Shown piece after piece: positions 16,923-24,980 of a stretch of DNA of 64,000 nt. How positions within the stretch are numbered: position 1 is the first letter of the stretch; each line of letters starts with the position of its first letter. Source of the stretch: Algoriphagus halophilus (GTDB taxonomy: Bacteria; Bacteroidota; Bacteroidia; Cytophagales; Cyclobacteriaceae); contig NZ_FSRC01000001.1 of assembly GCF_900129785.1 (NCBI RefSeq), positions 2,790,001 through 2,854,000 of the forward strand, read 5' to 3'. A program made the translations under genes and the position numbers. The notes below the pieces were generated by a model. It did not search any database. It saw only the letters and a list, made by a program, of their open reading frames with translations, and was not told the DNA's origin.

Positions 16923-18806
16923 TTAATAAGCTCTTACTGTCTTACCTTCCATATAGTTGGCAAATGATCTATTTACCACTCTTGTACCCCCAGTAGTTGG
17001 ATAATTTCCAGTGAAATACCAATCTCCGGTATGTTTTGGAATACACTTATGAAGGTTCTCTACCGTTTGGAAAATCACTTTTACCTCAGCTTTGATATTA
17101 TCTCCAGCCACAATCTGGGCTACTTTATCAGAAATCTCCTCATCTGTAAAAGAGCTATAAACATCCTTTACAAAGTTTTCATAAGAGTTTGGATCATTTA
17201 AACAAGATTCATGTACCCTATCCAACACAGATCCCATTCCTCTCTCTTTTAGTAATGCCAATGCTGCTCTGAACGCTATAAATTCCTTCATTCTAGACAT
17301 ATCAATACCGTAACAATCAGGGAATCTGATTTGAGGAGCTGAAGATACGATGATGATTCTTTTTGGATTTAATTTATCCAAGGTGGTCAAAATACTTTTC
17401 TCCAAGGTAGTACCTCTTACAATACTATCATCAATCACCACTAAGGAGTCAATGCCTGGTTTTACTACCTCAAAAGTAGTATCGTAAACATTAGCCACCA
17501 TGGTATCACGATCATCGTCATTGGTAATGAAGGTCCTCAACTTCACGTCCTTACTCACCAATTTCTCCACTCTTGGGCGGAAATTAAGCAATTCATCGAG
17601 CTCACCCATATGTGGTTTTCCTTCCAGGAACACCTCACGTCTTTTGGCACTCAGATAATCTTCTAAACCTTCAATCATCCCCAAGAAGGCTGTTTCAGCT
17701 GTGTTTGGGATGTAGGAAAATACGGTATTTTTAAGGTCGAAGTCAATGGCTTTCAAGATCTGCGGAATCAAAGCTTTCCCCAGGTCTTTCCGCTCTTGGT
17801 AGATGGCCGGATCTGTTCCTCTTGAGAAGTAAATACGTTCAAAACTACATGATTTCTTTTCTCTAGCAGGAAGGATTTCAGATTCAGCATAAGACCCGTC
17901 TTTATTGATCACTAACGCATGTCCTGGTTTGATCTCTTGGATTGCATTAAAATCAATATTGAAAGCAGATTTGATCGCTGGCTTTTCAGAAGCTACCACT
18001 ACCACTTCCTCATCCGCATAATAATAAGCAGGACGAATTCCAGAGGGATCTCGAACCACAAAAGAGGAACCATTTCCAATCATTCCTGCCATGGTATATC
18101 CTCCGTCAAAGTCTCTACAAGACCTTCTTAAAATCCTAGCTACGTCCAATTCATTTTCAATCACATGGGTGATCTGCTCATTGGAATATTGGTGCTTATA
18201 TTTATCGAAGATTCGTTGGTTTTCCTCGTCAAGGAAGTGACCAATTTTCTCCATTACGGTTACTGTATCCGTCTTTTCTTTTGGGTGCTGTCCAAGCTGA
18301 ACTAGTTTGCTAAACAACTCCTCCACATTCGTCATGTTGAAGTTACCGGCCATCACTAGGTTACGGCTTCTCCAGTTATTTTGCTTTAAAAATGGATGGC
18401 AGGTTTCAATGCTGTTCTCGCCATGGGTTCCATAACGAAGATGTCCCAACCAAACTTCACCTGTAAAGGCAATGTTTTCTTTCAACCAATCCGCATCGGT
18501 TAAGGCATCATGCCCCCCTAACTTCTTGGCTTTCTTGTACTTCTTATTGATTTTGTCAAAAATATAATTGACTGCTGAAGGCTCAATCGAACGATACCTA
18601 CTAATGTACCTAGTTCCGGGGTCCGTGCCAATCTTGATATTGGCGACACCTGCGCCATCTTGGCCTCGATTTATTTGCTTTTGCATTAAGACATAAAGCC
18701 TGTTTGCTGCGTAGGCTGCTGTTCCGTACTTATCGATGTAGTATTGAACAGGTTTGCGTAGCCTTATCATTGCTATGCCGCATTCGTGTTTGATGGCGTC
18801 ACTCAT
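16923..18806 (-). CDS. purF: Amidophosphoribosyltransferase (PurF-like, long form)
   Basis: Class II glutamine amidotransferase fused to a PRTase domain, catalysing the first committed step of purine synthesis: PRPP plus glutamine to phosphoribosylamine. The nucleophile is C9 (HECGIAM), so an 8-residue propeptide must be removed. Glutaminase motifs RGQDGAG, GHLRYGTHG and GNFN are visible, as is the PRPP loop VVIDDSIVRGTT. At 627 residues it is about 150 longer than E. coli PurF, with insertions in the glutaminase domain (about 80-120) and an added C-terminal part. A second, short purF elsewhere in the genome cannot be excluded, so this copy may be a paralogue. Confidence 0.85.
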   Translation of the reverse strand: MSDAIKHECGIAMIRLRKPVQYYIDKYGTAAYAANRLYVLMQKQINRGQDGAGVANIKIGTDPGTRYISRYRSIEPSAVNYIFDKINKKYKKAKKLGGHDALTDADWLKENIAFTGEVWLGHLRYGTHGENSIETCHPFLKQNNWRSRNLVMAGNFNMTNVEELFSKLVQLGQHPKEKTDTVTVMEKIGHFLDEENQRIFDKYKHQYSNEQITHVIENELDVARILRRSCRDFDGGYTMAGMIGNGSSFVVRDPSGIRPAYYYADEEVVVVASEKPAIKSAFNIDFNAIQEIKPGHALVINKDGSYAESEILPAREKKSCSFERIYFSRGTDPAIYQERKDLGKALIPQILKAIDFDLKNTVFSYIPNTAETAFLGMIEGLEDYLSAKRREVFLEGKPHMGELDELLNFRPRVEKLVSKDVKLRTFITNDDDRDTMVANVYDTTFEVVKPGIDSLVVIDDSIVRGTTLEKSILTTLDKLNPKRIIIVSSAPQIRFPDCYGIDMSRMKEFIAFRAALALLKERGMGSVLDRVHESCLNDPNSYENFVKDVYSSFTDEEISDKVAQIVAGDNIKAEVKVIFQTVENLHKCIPKHTGDWYFTGNYPTTGGTRVVNRSFANYMEGKTVRAY

Positions 18807-18836
18807 GGATTCTGGCGAATGTTATTTTTGATGATT

Positions 18837-18871
18837 CAAAGTTACTAGTTTTTAAAAGAATTTTTCTTCAA
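18837..18871 (-). promoter_or_regulatory. Predicted promoter of the purF-like gene
   Basis: TAACTTTG (18837-18844, minus strand) fits TAnnTTTG. A TTG lies 24 bases further upstream (18869-18871), slightly beyond the usual spacing. The leader would be about 25 bases. Confidence 0.55.
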
Positions 18872-18966
18872 AAAAGTTCTATTTCATGATTTTAAATTTT
18901 GTGAATAGCCCTTTTTCTTACAAAAGGCCGATTAAGCAGAAATAGCCGCGATTCAAGGAGAATATT

Positions 18967-18985
18967 TTGGTTCATTAGGAACAAA
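18967..18985 (+). promoter_or_regulatory. Inverted repeat, candidate enhancer for the sigma-54 promoter
   Basis: TTGGTTC-ATTAG-GAACAAA is an inverted repeat with one mismatch, centred about 107 bases upstream of the predicted sigma-54 transcription start. That is the usual place for an NtrC-type activator site. The rest of 18845-19056 shows no other clear element. Confidence 0.4.
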
Positions 18986-19056
18986 CTGAGGGACTTTTCC
19001 CCAAAATTATTTTTGATCTATCTCAAAAAAGTTGCTTTACGAGAATTTTAGGCGGT

Positions 19057-19072
19057 TGGCACACCCTTCGCA
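19057..19072 (+). promoter_or_regulatory. Sigma-54 (-24/-12) promoter
   Basis: TGGCACACCCTTCGCA matches the consensus TGGCACG-N4-TTGCW with two deviations. The invariant GG (19058-19059) and GC (19070-19071) are exactly 10 bases apart. The predicted start is near 19083, 78 bases before the small exported protein. A sigma-54 activator is encoded immediately downstream. Confidence 0.7.
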
Positions 19073-19160
19073 ACTAGCAAATACAGTTCGATAATGGTCA
19101 TTACGAATGAAGGAGTCCGGACTCCAACTAGTTAACTATTATTTAACTAACCCAAATAAC

Positions 19161-19481
19161 ATGATGAAAACTCTGATTTTAGTGTCTGTAATGTTATTTA
19201 CTGGAGTTGCATTGGCTTCTCCACCAATTGCCCTGGAAAAAATAAACCCAAATACAGTTTCTGTCCGACAAGACAAAATGAAAATCGAACCTGAATCATT
19301 GCCAAAGGCAGTGAAAAATTCCATCGCTGAAGATGATTTGGTCAAATCTTTGCCTATTGATAAAGCATTCCAACTCACCCAGCTCGATGGAACCTTCCTC
19401 TTTGAGGTCAAATTTGATGATGGAACCGATGAACAGGTAACCAAAAAATATGATCAAGAGGGAAATGAAATAAAAGGCTAG
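19161..19481 (+). CDS. Small exported protein, PepSY-like
   Basis: A 106-residue protein with a signal peptide (MKTLILVSVMLFTGVALA, cut before S-P-P). The mature part has the pattern ESLPKAVKNSIAEDD...AFQLTQLDGTFLFEVKFDDGTDEQVTKKYDQEGN, which resembles the small PepSY-like periplasmic proteins of Bacteroidota (tentative). Function unknown. The start at 19161 gives a clean signal; the frame opens earlier at 19107 but those residues are unlike a signal. It sits between a sigma-54 promoter and a sigma-54 activator gene, so it is probably a target of that activator. A terminator follows. Confidence 0.7.
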   Translation: MMKTLILVSVMLFTGVALASPPIALEKINPNTVSVRQDKMKIEPESLPKAVKNSIAEDDLVKSLPIDKAFQLTQLDGTFLFEVKFDDGTDEQVTKKYDQEGNEIKG

Positions 19482-19504
19482 TTGTTCAATCTCCCTATAT
19501 TAAA

Positions 19505-19537
19505 AAGGCATCGTGCACTTTGCTCGATGCTTTTTTC
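19505..19537 (+). terminator. Terminator after the small exported protein
   Basis: Stem GCATCG (19509-19514) / CGATGC (19526-19531) with an 11-base loop and a TTTTTT tract. It would separate the small gene from the regulator gene, at least partly. Confidence 0.75.
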
Positions 19538-19569
19538 GTAATTTCGCATTATTCAATGATAATGATTTC

Positions 19570-20970
19570 ATGAAGCAGATCTTATTAGTCGAAGACGACC
19601 TGACTTACTCAAGAATAGTTAAAACCTTTTTGGAGAAAAATGGGTACGCTGTTCAAACCTGCATCAAGGTAAAGGATGCACAACAGATCATGAGTTCCAA
19701 TAGCTTTGATTTGATCATAGCTGATTTCCGATTACCTGATGGTACAGGTATGGAATTACTCCAATGGACCAAATCAAAATTCCCGCAGACTCAGGTCATT
19801 CTCATCACCCACTATTCAGACATTCGTATTGCCATCAAAGCCATGAAGCTTGGTGCATTTGAATATATCACCAAGCCAATCAACCCAGATGAGTTGTTGG
19901 CAACCGTGAAAGAGTCTCTTTCTGTAAAGGGGAACGAAGCCCCAAAAACTTCCTCCACTCCTCAAAAAAGTTCGGAACCAAAGGTATCCAAGGGAAGCTA
20001 TGTTATAGGAAGTTCCTCAGAGGCAGAAAAATTGGAAAAGCACATCCAGTTGGTCGCTCCAACCGATTTAAGCGTATTGGTATTGGGTGAAACTGGAACA
20101 GGAAAAGAGTTTGTCTCTCGAAGAATTCATGAGCTTTCCACCAGAAAAGACGGACCTTTCATCGCGATCGATTGTGGAGCCTTACCAAGAGAACTTGCAG
20201 GAAGTGAATTGTTTGGCCACGTAAAAGGTGCTTTTACAGGGGCTTTAGAACATAAAACGGGACATTTTGAGTCTGCAAATGGAGGAACCATCTTCCTGGA
20301 TGAAATAGGAAACTTAAGCTATGAAGTTCAGATTCAGTTATTACGTGCCATTCAAGAAAGAACCATCCGTAAAATCGGAGGCAATAAGGAAATCCAAATA
20401 GATGTGCGAATTATTGCTGCAACCAATGACAACCTGATTCTACAATCCGGGGATGGACATTTTAGAGAAGACTTATATCATAGACTGAATGAATTTACAC
20501 TTCAAGCGATCCCTCTAAGAAGAAGAAAAGAAGATTTGGAGGATTTCTCTCAGCAATTCTTAGAAGAAAGTAATGCCCGACTCAACAAATCTGTCAGTGG
20601 GTTCACTCCTGAAGTTTGGGAGATTTTCTTAGCTTATGATTGGCCTGGAAACTTAAGAGAATTAAGAAATATCATCAAAAGAGCTGTGTTGCTTACTGCA
20701 GGAGGATTAGTGGAAAAAGATGCGCTACCTGCAGACTTGTATGAACCATCACTTCAATCAACTTCCACTTCCATGATGGGTGGAGCCTCCTCCATGGGAA
20801 ATGATTTACCCTCACCCAAAGATTATAAATCCAAATGGATCGAGCAGGAAAAGGAATTGATTCAAAAAGTCCTCAACGATACGAAATTCAATAAATCCAA
20901 AACCGCCAGAATCCTGAACATGGATCGTAAGACCTTGTATAGTAAAATGGAAAAGTATGGGTTGGATTAA
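19570..20970 (+). CDS. NtrC-family sigma-54-dependent response regulator
   Basis: The receiver domain (1-120) has the phosphoacceptor D52 (ADFRLPDG) with acids E8-D9-D10 and K102 (ITKPINP). An AAA+ domain follows, with Walker A GETGTGKEF near residue 175, the sigma-54 contact loop GAFTGA near 215, Walker B GGTIFLDEIG, and the arginine finger region REDLYHRLN. The C-terminal Fis-type helix-turn-helix is FNKSKTARILNMDRKTLYSKM. This enzyme opens sigma-54 promoters when phosphorylated. The start at 19570 fits other receivers; 19 extra upstream codons are spurious. It converges on a hybrid kinase gene 16 bases away, its likely partner. Confidence 0.93.
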   Translation: MKQILLVEDDLTYSRIVKTFLEKNGYAVQTCIKVKDAQQIMSSNSFDLIIADFRLPDGTGMELLQWTKSKFPQTQVILITHYSDIRIAIKAMKLGAFEYITKPINPDELLATVKESLSVKGNEAPKTSSTPQKSSEPKVSKGSYVIGSSSEAEKLEKHIQLVAPTDLSVLVLGETGTGKEFVSRRIHELSTRKDGPFIAIDCGALPRELAGSELFGHVKGAFTGALEHKTGHFESANGGTIFLDEIGNLSYEVQIQLLRAIQERTIRKIGGNKEIQIDVRIIAATNDNLILQSGDGHFREDLYHRLNEFTLQAIPLRRRKEDLEDFSQQFLEESNARLNKSVSGFTPEVWEIFLAYDWPGNLRELRNIIKRAVLLTAGGLVEKDALPADLYEPSLQSTSTSMMGGASSMGNDLPSPKDYKSKWIEQEKELIQKVLNDTKFNKSKTARILNMDRKTLYSKMEKYGLD

Positions 20971-20986
20971 GCTGAAACAAACTTAT

Positions 20987-23524
20987 TTAAGAGTAGCTCT
21001 CTGGGGCATACACCAGATCTGAGAGAGCTGCCAATAGGTTTTTCACTTCAATATCCAAGAGATTAAGGACATCTTCCATCCCGTTATGGGTACCCAACTT
21101 CAGGCTATTCTCTACCTTCCTGGCTAATTCCCCACTTGGGCTTTTAATTTGTCCAAGCCTGCTTCCTAACTGATGGCATATTTCCAAAACCTGATCCCAA
21201 CGATCATTTAGCCTTGCCTTCTTCAGTTTGGTCATGTCATTTTGAGTATCCTTGATCAAATCCTTCAAAATATCCATCAAGAGGTCCTCATCTCCCATGC
21301 AGAACCTTCTCATATCTTTTAAGTCAAAATGATCATGCTTATCAGCATTCGGTTCCGGATTGATGGGCTGTCCTTTGGTAGCCCGGTCTGGGAATACTCT
21401 ACTTAAACAAGCCACCAATGCTCTTTCTTGGAATGGTTTGAATAAGAGCTCATTGAACCCCTCTCTCATCATTTTTTCCTTTTCCTCCACAAAAACATTG
21501 GCTGTCATGGCTAAAATTGGAAGTGTTTGATAAGCAGCAATGGATCTTAAGGATTTCACAACATCAAATCCAGAAAATTCTGGCATCTGAATATCAATGA
21601 TCGCCAAATCAATATCAATCTCTTCAAATTCATCTCTAAAAGTGGCTCCTCCAGGATAGGCGATCACATTGGCACCAAAGTAGGAAAAGATGGTCTCCAA
21701 ATACCGAAGCCCCACTTTATCATCATCAACCAATAATACATTTTTCCCTTCCAAGTCAATGTAATTGAGTTCTTCCTGGTCAACTTCAGGTTCTTGAGCT
21801 GGGGTAGTTTCCATTGGCAAAGAGATCTTGATATTGGTTCCAACTCCCTCTTCACTCTGGGTATCAATTTCACCATTCATCAACATCACCAATCGATGTA
21901 CGATTGCCAACCCAAGTCCAGTACCCCCAAATTTTCTGGAAATCGAGTTATCCGCCTGATCAAACTCTAAGAAGACTTTTTCCAGCACCTCTTTACTCAT
22001 CCCTATCCCAGTGTCCCTTATCTCCACAACTAGCTGATTTTCTGACCATTCTACAGCCACATGAATCGAACCTTCTTGGGTAAATTTAAAGGCATTTGAC
22101 AAGAGGTTGTTCAGGATTTGCTTCAATCGAAGTTGATCTCCCTCTAACCATTTATCTTCAGGAAGCTTTAAGGACCAATAAAAGCCCAGCTTTTTCTCTG
22201 TTGCTTGAAGCTCATAGAATTTTTGAAGGGCACTAAATAATCGTACTGGGTCAAAAGCCGTGTATTCCAGTTTTAGCTTTCCTGCCTCCAGCTTAGAAAA
22301 ATCGAGGACATCGTCCACAATTTCCATCAATGTCTGGGAAGCAAAACCGATCATTCTCAAATAAGACTGCTGGGCGGAATCTAATTCTGATTTTTCCAAT
22401 ACAGATTGATATCCTTGGATCACATGCAAAGGATTACGGATCTCATGACTCATATTTGCCAAAAATTCCTGCTTGGATTTAGCCAACTGTTCTGCCTTTT
22501 GCTGGGAAATCAATAGGTTTTCTTGGTATGTTCTATTGAGTCGAATCTCTTTCAATATCGAATACACCAATAATGCAGAAGCCAACACTGCCAGAACTAC
22601 CACCAACACTAAAAAATAAGTCACATCATTGGCAAGCCCATAAGCAGCATTGTTCTGGTCATTGGATTCTTCGATCGTCCTTCTTTGTAAGGTGACCAGC
22701 AATTCCTGAATGGTTCCAACAATCTCACTTTGCTTTTGAGAAAGATCTGCCTCCAGCGTGGCCAACTTTTGTCTTTGGTAAGATTCTTCTCTATATATCC
22801 TGCTAATAACTCCTTTGATATTGTAAAGGATGCTATCAATGGTAAATGGTTGGGTGGAATTGGTGCGGGTATTCTGCTTTTGAAGATTTCGAAGGTAGTT
22901 TACCAGTTTGTCTTCCTCTCGGGAAATTTCCTCCGGCGATACCCTACCCACTTGCAACTCCTGATTTTTGGGAAGCTCTTGTCGGGTCGCGTTTTGCTGT
23001 TCCAATTCATCTAGGATGATATCTCTTGGACGAAGTGTGATCAAGGGCTCTGTCTCTGCATCAGCTGCTCTCCTCCGAATACCCAATTCTACCTTACGAA
23101 GTGCTTCCTGGGTAAAATTCCGATCGGCAAGATTCTTTTTTACCTCATAGAGGTCTTTGTACCCAGCCACCAAGGCAATTAAATTTTCTCGGATACTTCT
23201 AATATTGGATTCCTCCAAGGTATCGGAAGCCCATTCATTTAACTGAATGAGTTTGGCATTCAGGGAATTCATAGTAGAATCCTGCACCCTAAAATCTCCT
23301 CCTTGGTCTACCTGTTCGATTTGGGTAATCTGAAAAATCTCCGACTGTAGCTCACTCAGTAAATTTAATTTCTGGTTGGGCTGAGCCAATTCTGCCACCG
23401 TATCTACCAGACGATTTAGGGTATAATAAGTCAGTCCTGCCACACCAATCAAAAAGATGGCAGCAAAGAAAAATCCGATCACGACTTTTCTGGCGGTCTT
23501 GGAAGGAGGATTGACTTTTTTCAT
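20987..23524 (-). CDS. Hybrid sensor histidine kinase with receiver and Hpt-like domain
   Basis: Two membrane helices (about 15-38 and 303-327) bracket a largely helical periplasmic sensor region of about 265 residues. Next come the dimerisation domain with the phosphorylated His (ANMSHEIRNPL, about residue 362), the ATPase domain (RDTGIGM, FGGTGLGLAIV), a receiver domain with phosphoacceptor Asp in IIDIQMPEFSG and Lys in LFKPF, and a C-terminal Hpt-like module (CHQLGSRLGQI). The last replaces the usual HxLKGSS motif, so its phosphotransfer ability is uncertain. It lies 38 bases after the DsrE-family gene and faces the sigma-54 regulator, a likely phosphorelay partner. Confidence 0.9.
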   Translation of the reverse strand: MKKVNPPSKTARKVVIGFFFAAIFLIGVAGLTYYTLNRLVDTVAELAQPNQKLNLLSELQSEIFQITQIEQVDQGGDFRVQDSTMNSLNAKLIQLNEWASDTLEESNIRSIRENLIALVAGYKDLYEVKKNLADRNFTQEALRKVELGIRRRAADAETEPLITLRPRDIILDELEQQNATRQELPKNQELQVGRVSPEEISREEDKLVNYLRNLQKQNTRTNSTQPFTIDSILYNIKGVISRIYREESYQRQKLATLEADLSQKQSEIVGTIQELLVTLQRRTIEESNDQNNAAYGLANDVTYFLVLVVVLAVLASALLVYSILKEIRLNRTYQENLLISQQKAEQLAKSKQEFLANMSHEIRNPLHVIQGYQSVLEKSELDSAQQSYLRMIGFASQTLMEIVDDVLDFSKLEAGKLKLEYTAFDPVRLFSALQKFYELQATEKKLGFYWSLKLPEDKWLEGDQLRLKQILNNLLSNAFKFTQEGSIHVAVEWSENQLVVEIRDTGIGMSKEVLEKVFLEFDQADNSISRKFGGTGLGLAIVHRLVMLMNGEIDTQSEEGVGTNIKISLPMETTPAQEPEVDQEELNYIDLEGKNVLLVDDDKVGLRYLETIFSYFGANVIAYPGGATFRDEFEEIDIDLAIIDIQMPEFSGFDVVKSLRSIAAYQTLPILAMTANVFVEEKEKMMREGFNELLFKPFQERALVACLSRVFPDRATKGQPINPEPNADKHDHFDLKDMRRFCMGDEDLLMDILKDLIKDTQNDMTKLKKARLNDRWDQVLEICHQLGSRLGQIKSPSGELARKVENSLKLGTHNGMEDVLNLLDIEVKNLLAALSDLVYAPESYS

Positions 23525-23561
23525 TCTATCCTCCAAAATTACCAATAATTATTCCAAGTAT

Positions 23562-24110
23562 TTAAAATTTGAGCATTGTATATCCCTGAGGGACATAGGT
23601 AGTAAGAGTGGTCAAGGCTGAATGGGCTATTTCTATCCCTGGCCAAATATCCTTTTTGGTAAGCCCACGGGCTCTCATGGACTGTCCACATACATAGAAT
23701 TCTACGCCTGCATCCTTTAATGCTTGGTATACTTTGAGGTTAGGATTTTCTACCTGATACCGAGACTGATAGTTTTCATCCGTAGTTGCAGTAAAGATTG
23801 CTCCTCCATGAATCACAACTTTCACATGCATCTGTTCTTGCTTCACACCTGCCAAACCATGTAGATTCATTAAACGAGCAATATTATCCACCCATCTACT
23901 GATTTCTTTAGGGTTTTCCGCCCCAGTTGATAAGTCTACAATGATTTTGTAATCCAAACCTGGATCCGGACGTTCCGTCGCATCAGGAACTTCATAAATC
24001 CCTCCAAAACCTTTGACTAAAGGAAATTGTGCTTCTGATTGGGCAAATGAAACTTGGGTAATTAGCAAAAGCGCAGCTGAGAAAAGAGCTGCTCTCAATA
24101 GTAGATTCAT
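23562..24110 (-). CDS. Exported DsrE/DsrF-like family protein
   Basis: After a signal peptide (1-23, cut at SFA-Q) the protein has the DsrE-like fold pattern: YKIIVDLSTG, VKVVIHGGAIF, and the conserved cysteine segment VEFYVCGQSM with C141. Cytoplasmic DsrE proteins relay sulfur; exported single-gene members in Bacteroidota have no settled function. It is the first gene of a probable two-gene unit with the hybrid kinase, which suggests a sensor-accessory role. TACTTTTT, one mismatch from the -7 consensus, lies about 25 bases upstream. Confidence 0.8.
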   Translation of the reverse strand: MNLLLRAALFSAALLLITQVSFAQSEAQFPLVKGFGGIYEVPDATERPDPGLDYKIIVDLSTGAENPKEISRWVDNIARLMNLHGLAGVKQEQMHVKVVIHGGAIFTATTDENYQSRYQVENPNLKVYQALKDAGVEFYVCGQSMRARGLTKKDIWPGIEIAHSALTTLTTYVPQGYTMLKF

Positions 24111-24337
24111 AGGAAATTTTATTAGCCCGAAAAAGTAGGAATTTTATAGGGGAAATGGGTGGCCATTGGTGGAAATTTCTACTTAAGATTTCTAGATGAG
24201 AGTTTCTCTATTTGAAATTAATAGCCTCCCGCAAGGGCGCGTAGCCGCAAAGGGTTAATTCAAATATGAATATTCGTCCCCTGACAAACTTTTGATTACG
24301 AGATAAGCATAATCCAGAAAACTTGTATTAGTATCAA

Positions 24338-24680
24338 CAATGCAAGCCTATCTGCCGATAGGCAGGGAAGCTCCAAAGCCGACGTGGCAATCCAGACTTA
24401 CGGAAATGAGATTGCCAAGCTCCGCTCGCAATAACGATCCAAACTGCATACCGCCAGCCTATCTTCGGAAGGCAAGCTGACCACTGACCACTGCTACTGA
24501 TCACTTCCAATTGCCTTTCCCGACCTCTATCTTCCATCCTACGACCACTGTTTTTTAATTAATGGAGATTTCTCCGTCTGACCGAAATGGCTAAAAAAAA
24601 CTTTGCGACTTTGCTTCTTTGCGGGAGATTTACTTTTAAAAAATGAGACCGCTTCGGCCTTTGGCCTCGCAGTGACGTTA
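24338..24680. repeat. Cluster of decayed intergenic repeat elements
   Basis: The 708-base gap 24111-24818 has no convincing gene. It holds several degenerate short repeats of kinds common between Bacteroidota genes: a GCCTATCTGCCGATAGGCAGG-type palindrome near 24347 with a variant near 24467, a TGGCAATC...GATTGCCA inverted pair at 24385-24418 ending in CGCTCGCAATAACG, GGAGATTTCTCC at 24563-24574, CTTTGCGACTTTGC at 24601-24614, and a GCCTTTGGCCTCGCAGTGACG-like unit ending near 24677. The open frame at 24334-24537 is repeat sequence, not a gene. Confidence 0.5.
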
Positions 24681-24782
24681 CCATCCTTTTTTCAGCTTAA
24701 TCTGCAGCTTTGAGGTTAGAAAATGGCTTTAAATATTTGAAGGGCATAAACTTTCGAGGTTTTGAAAACCTTAAAGGTTGAG

Positions 24783-24815
24783 CAAAAAAAAGCTCCCGAA
24801 CTAATTCGGAAGCTT
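24783..24815 (-). terminator. Terminator of tRNA-Leu
   Basis: An 11-bp stem with one mismatch (24790-24800 with 24805-24815) and a TTAG loop is followed in the minus direction by a run of T, directly after the tRNA 3' end. Confidence 0.85.
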
Positions 24816-24818
24816 TCG

Positions 24819-24902
24819 TGCGCACGAGAGGATTCGAACCTCCACACAACTTAATGCACCACCCCCTCAAGATGGCGTGTCTACCAGTTTCACCACGTGC
24901 GC
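24819..24902 (-). tRNA. tRNA-Leu (anticodon GAG)
   Basis: An 84-base class II tRNA read on the minus strand. Acceptor arms GCGCACG and CGTGCGC pair fully. The D-loop has AACTGGTAGAC, the anticodon stem CCATC/GGTGG closes the loop TTGAGGG giving anticodon GAG, a long variable arm follows, and the T-arm is GGAGG-TTCGAAT-CCTCT. The CCA end is not encoded. It reads CUC and CUU codons. It has a consensus promoter upstream and a terminator downstream. Confidence 0.95.
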
Positions 24903-24914
24903 GGTTAGGGTCAG

Positions 24915-24945
24915 CAAAAGTAGAAATGTTGCCCATTCGAAGCAA
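24915..24945 (-). promoter_or_regulatory. Full Bacteroidota-type promoter of tRNA-Leu
   Basis: On the minus strand, TTG (24943-24945), a 20-base spacer and TACTTTTG (24915-24922) match the -33/-7 consensus TTG-N(17-23)-TAnnTTTG. The box ends 12 bases before the mature tRNA 5' end. This is the clearest promoter in the window. Confidence 0.8.
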
Positions 24946-24980
24946 CCCCTTCCCTCAAGCTTTTCCAATTATTTTTTCGT

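Noticed and set aside
24334..24537. 67-codon open frame on the minus strand
   Set aside because: It is made of palindromic intergenic repeat sequence and has no recognisable protein features.
24819..24902. Integrated element using tRNA-Leu as attachment site
   Set aside because: No integrase gene and no direct repeat of the tRNA 3' end were seen nearby.
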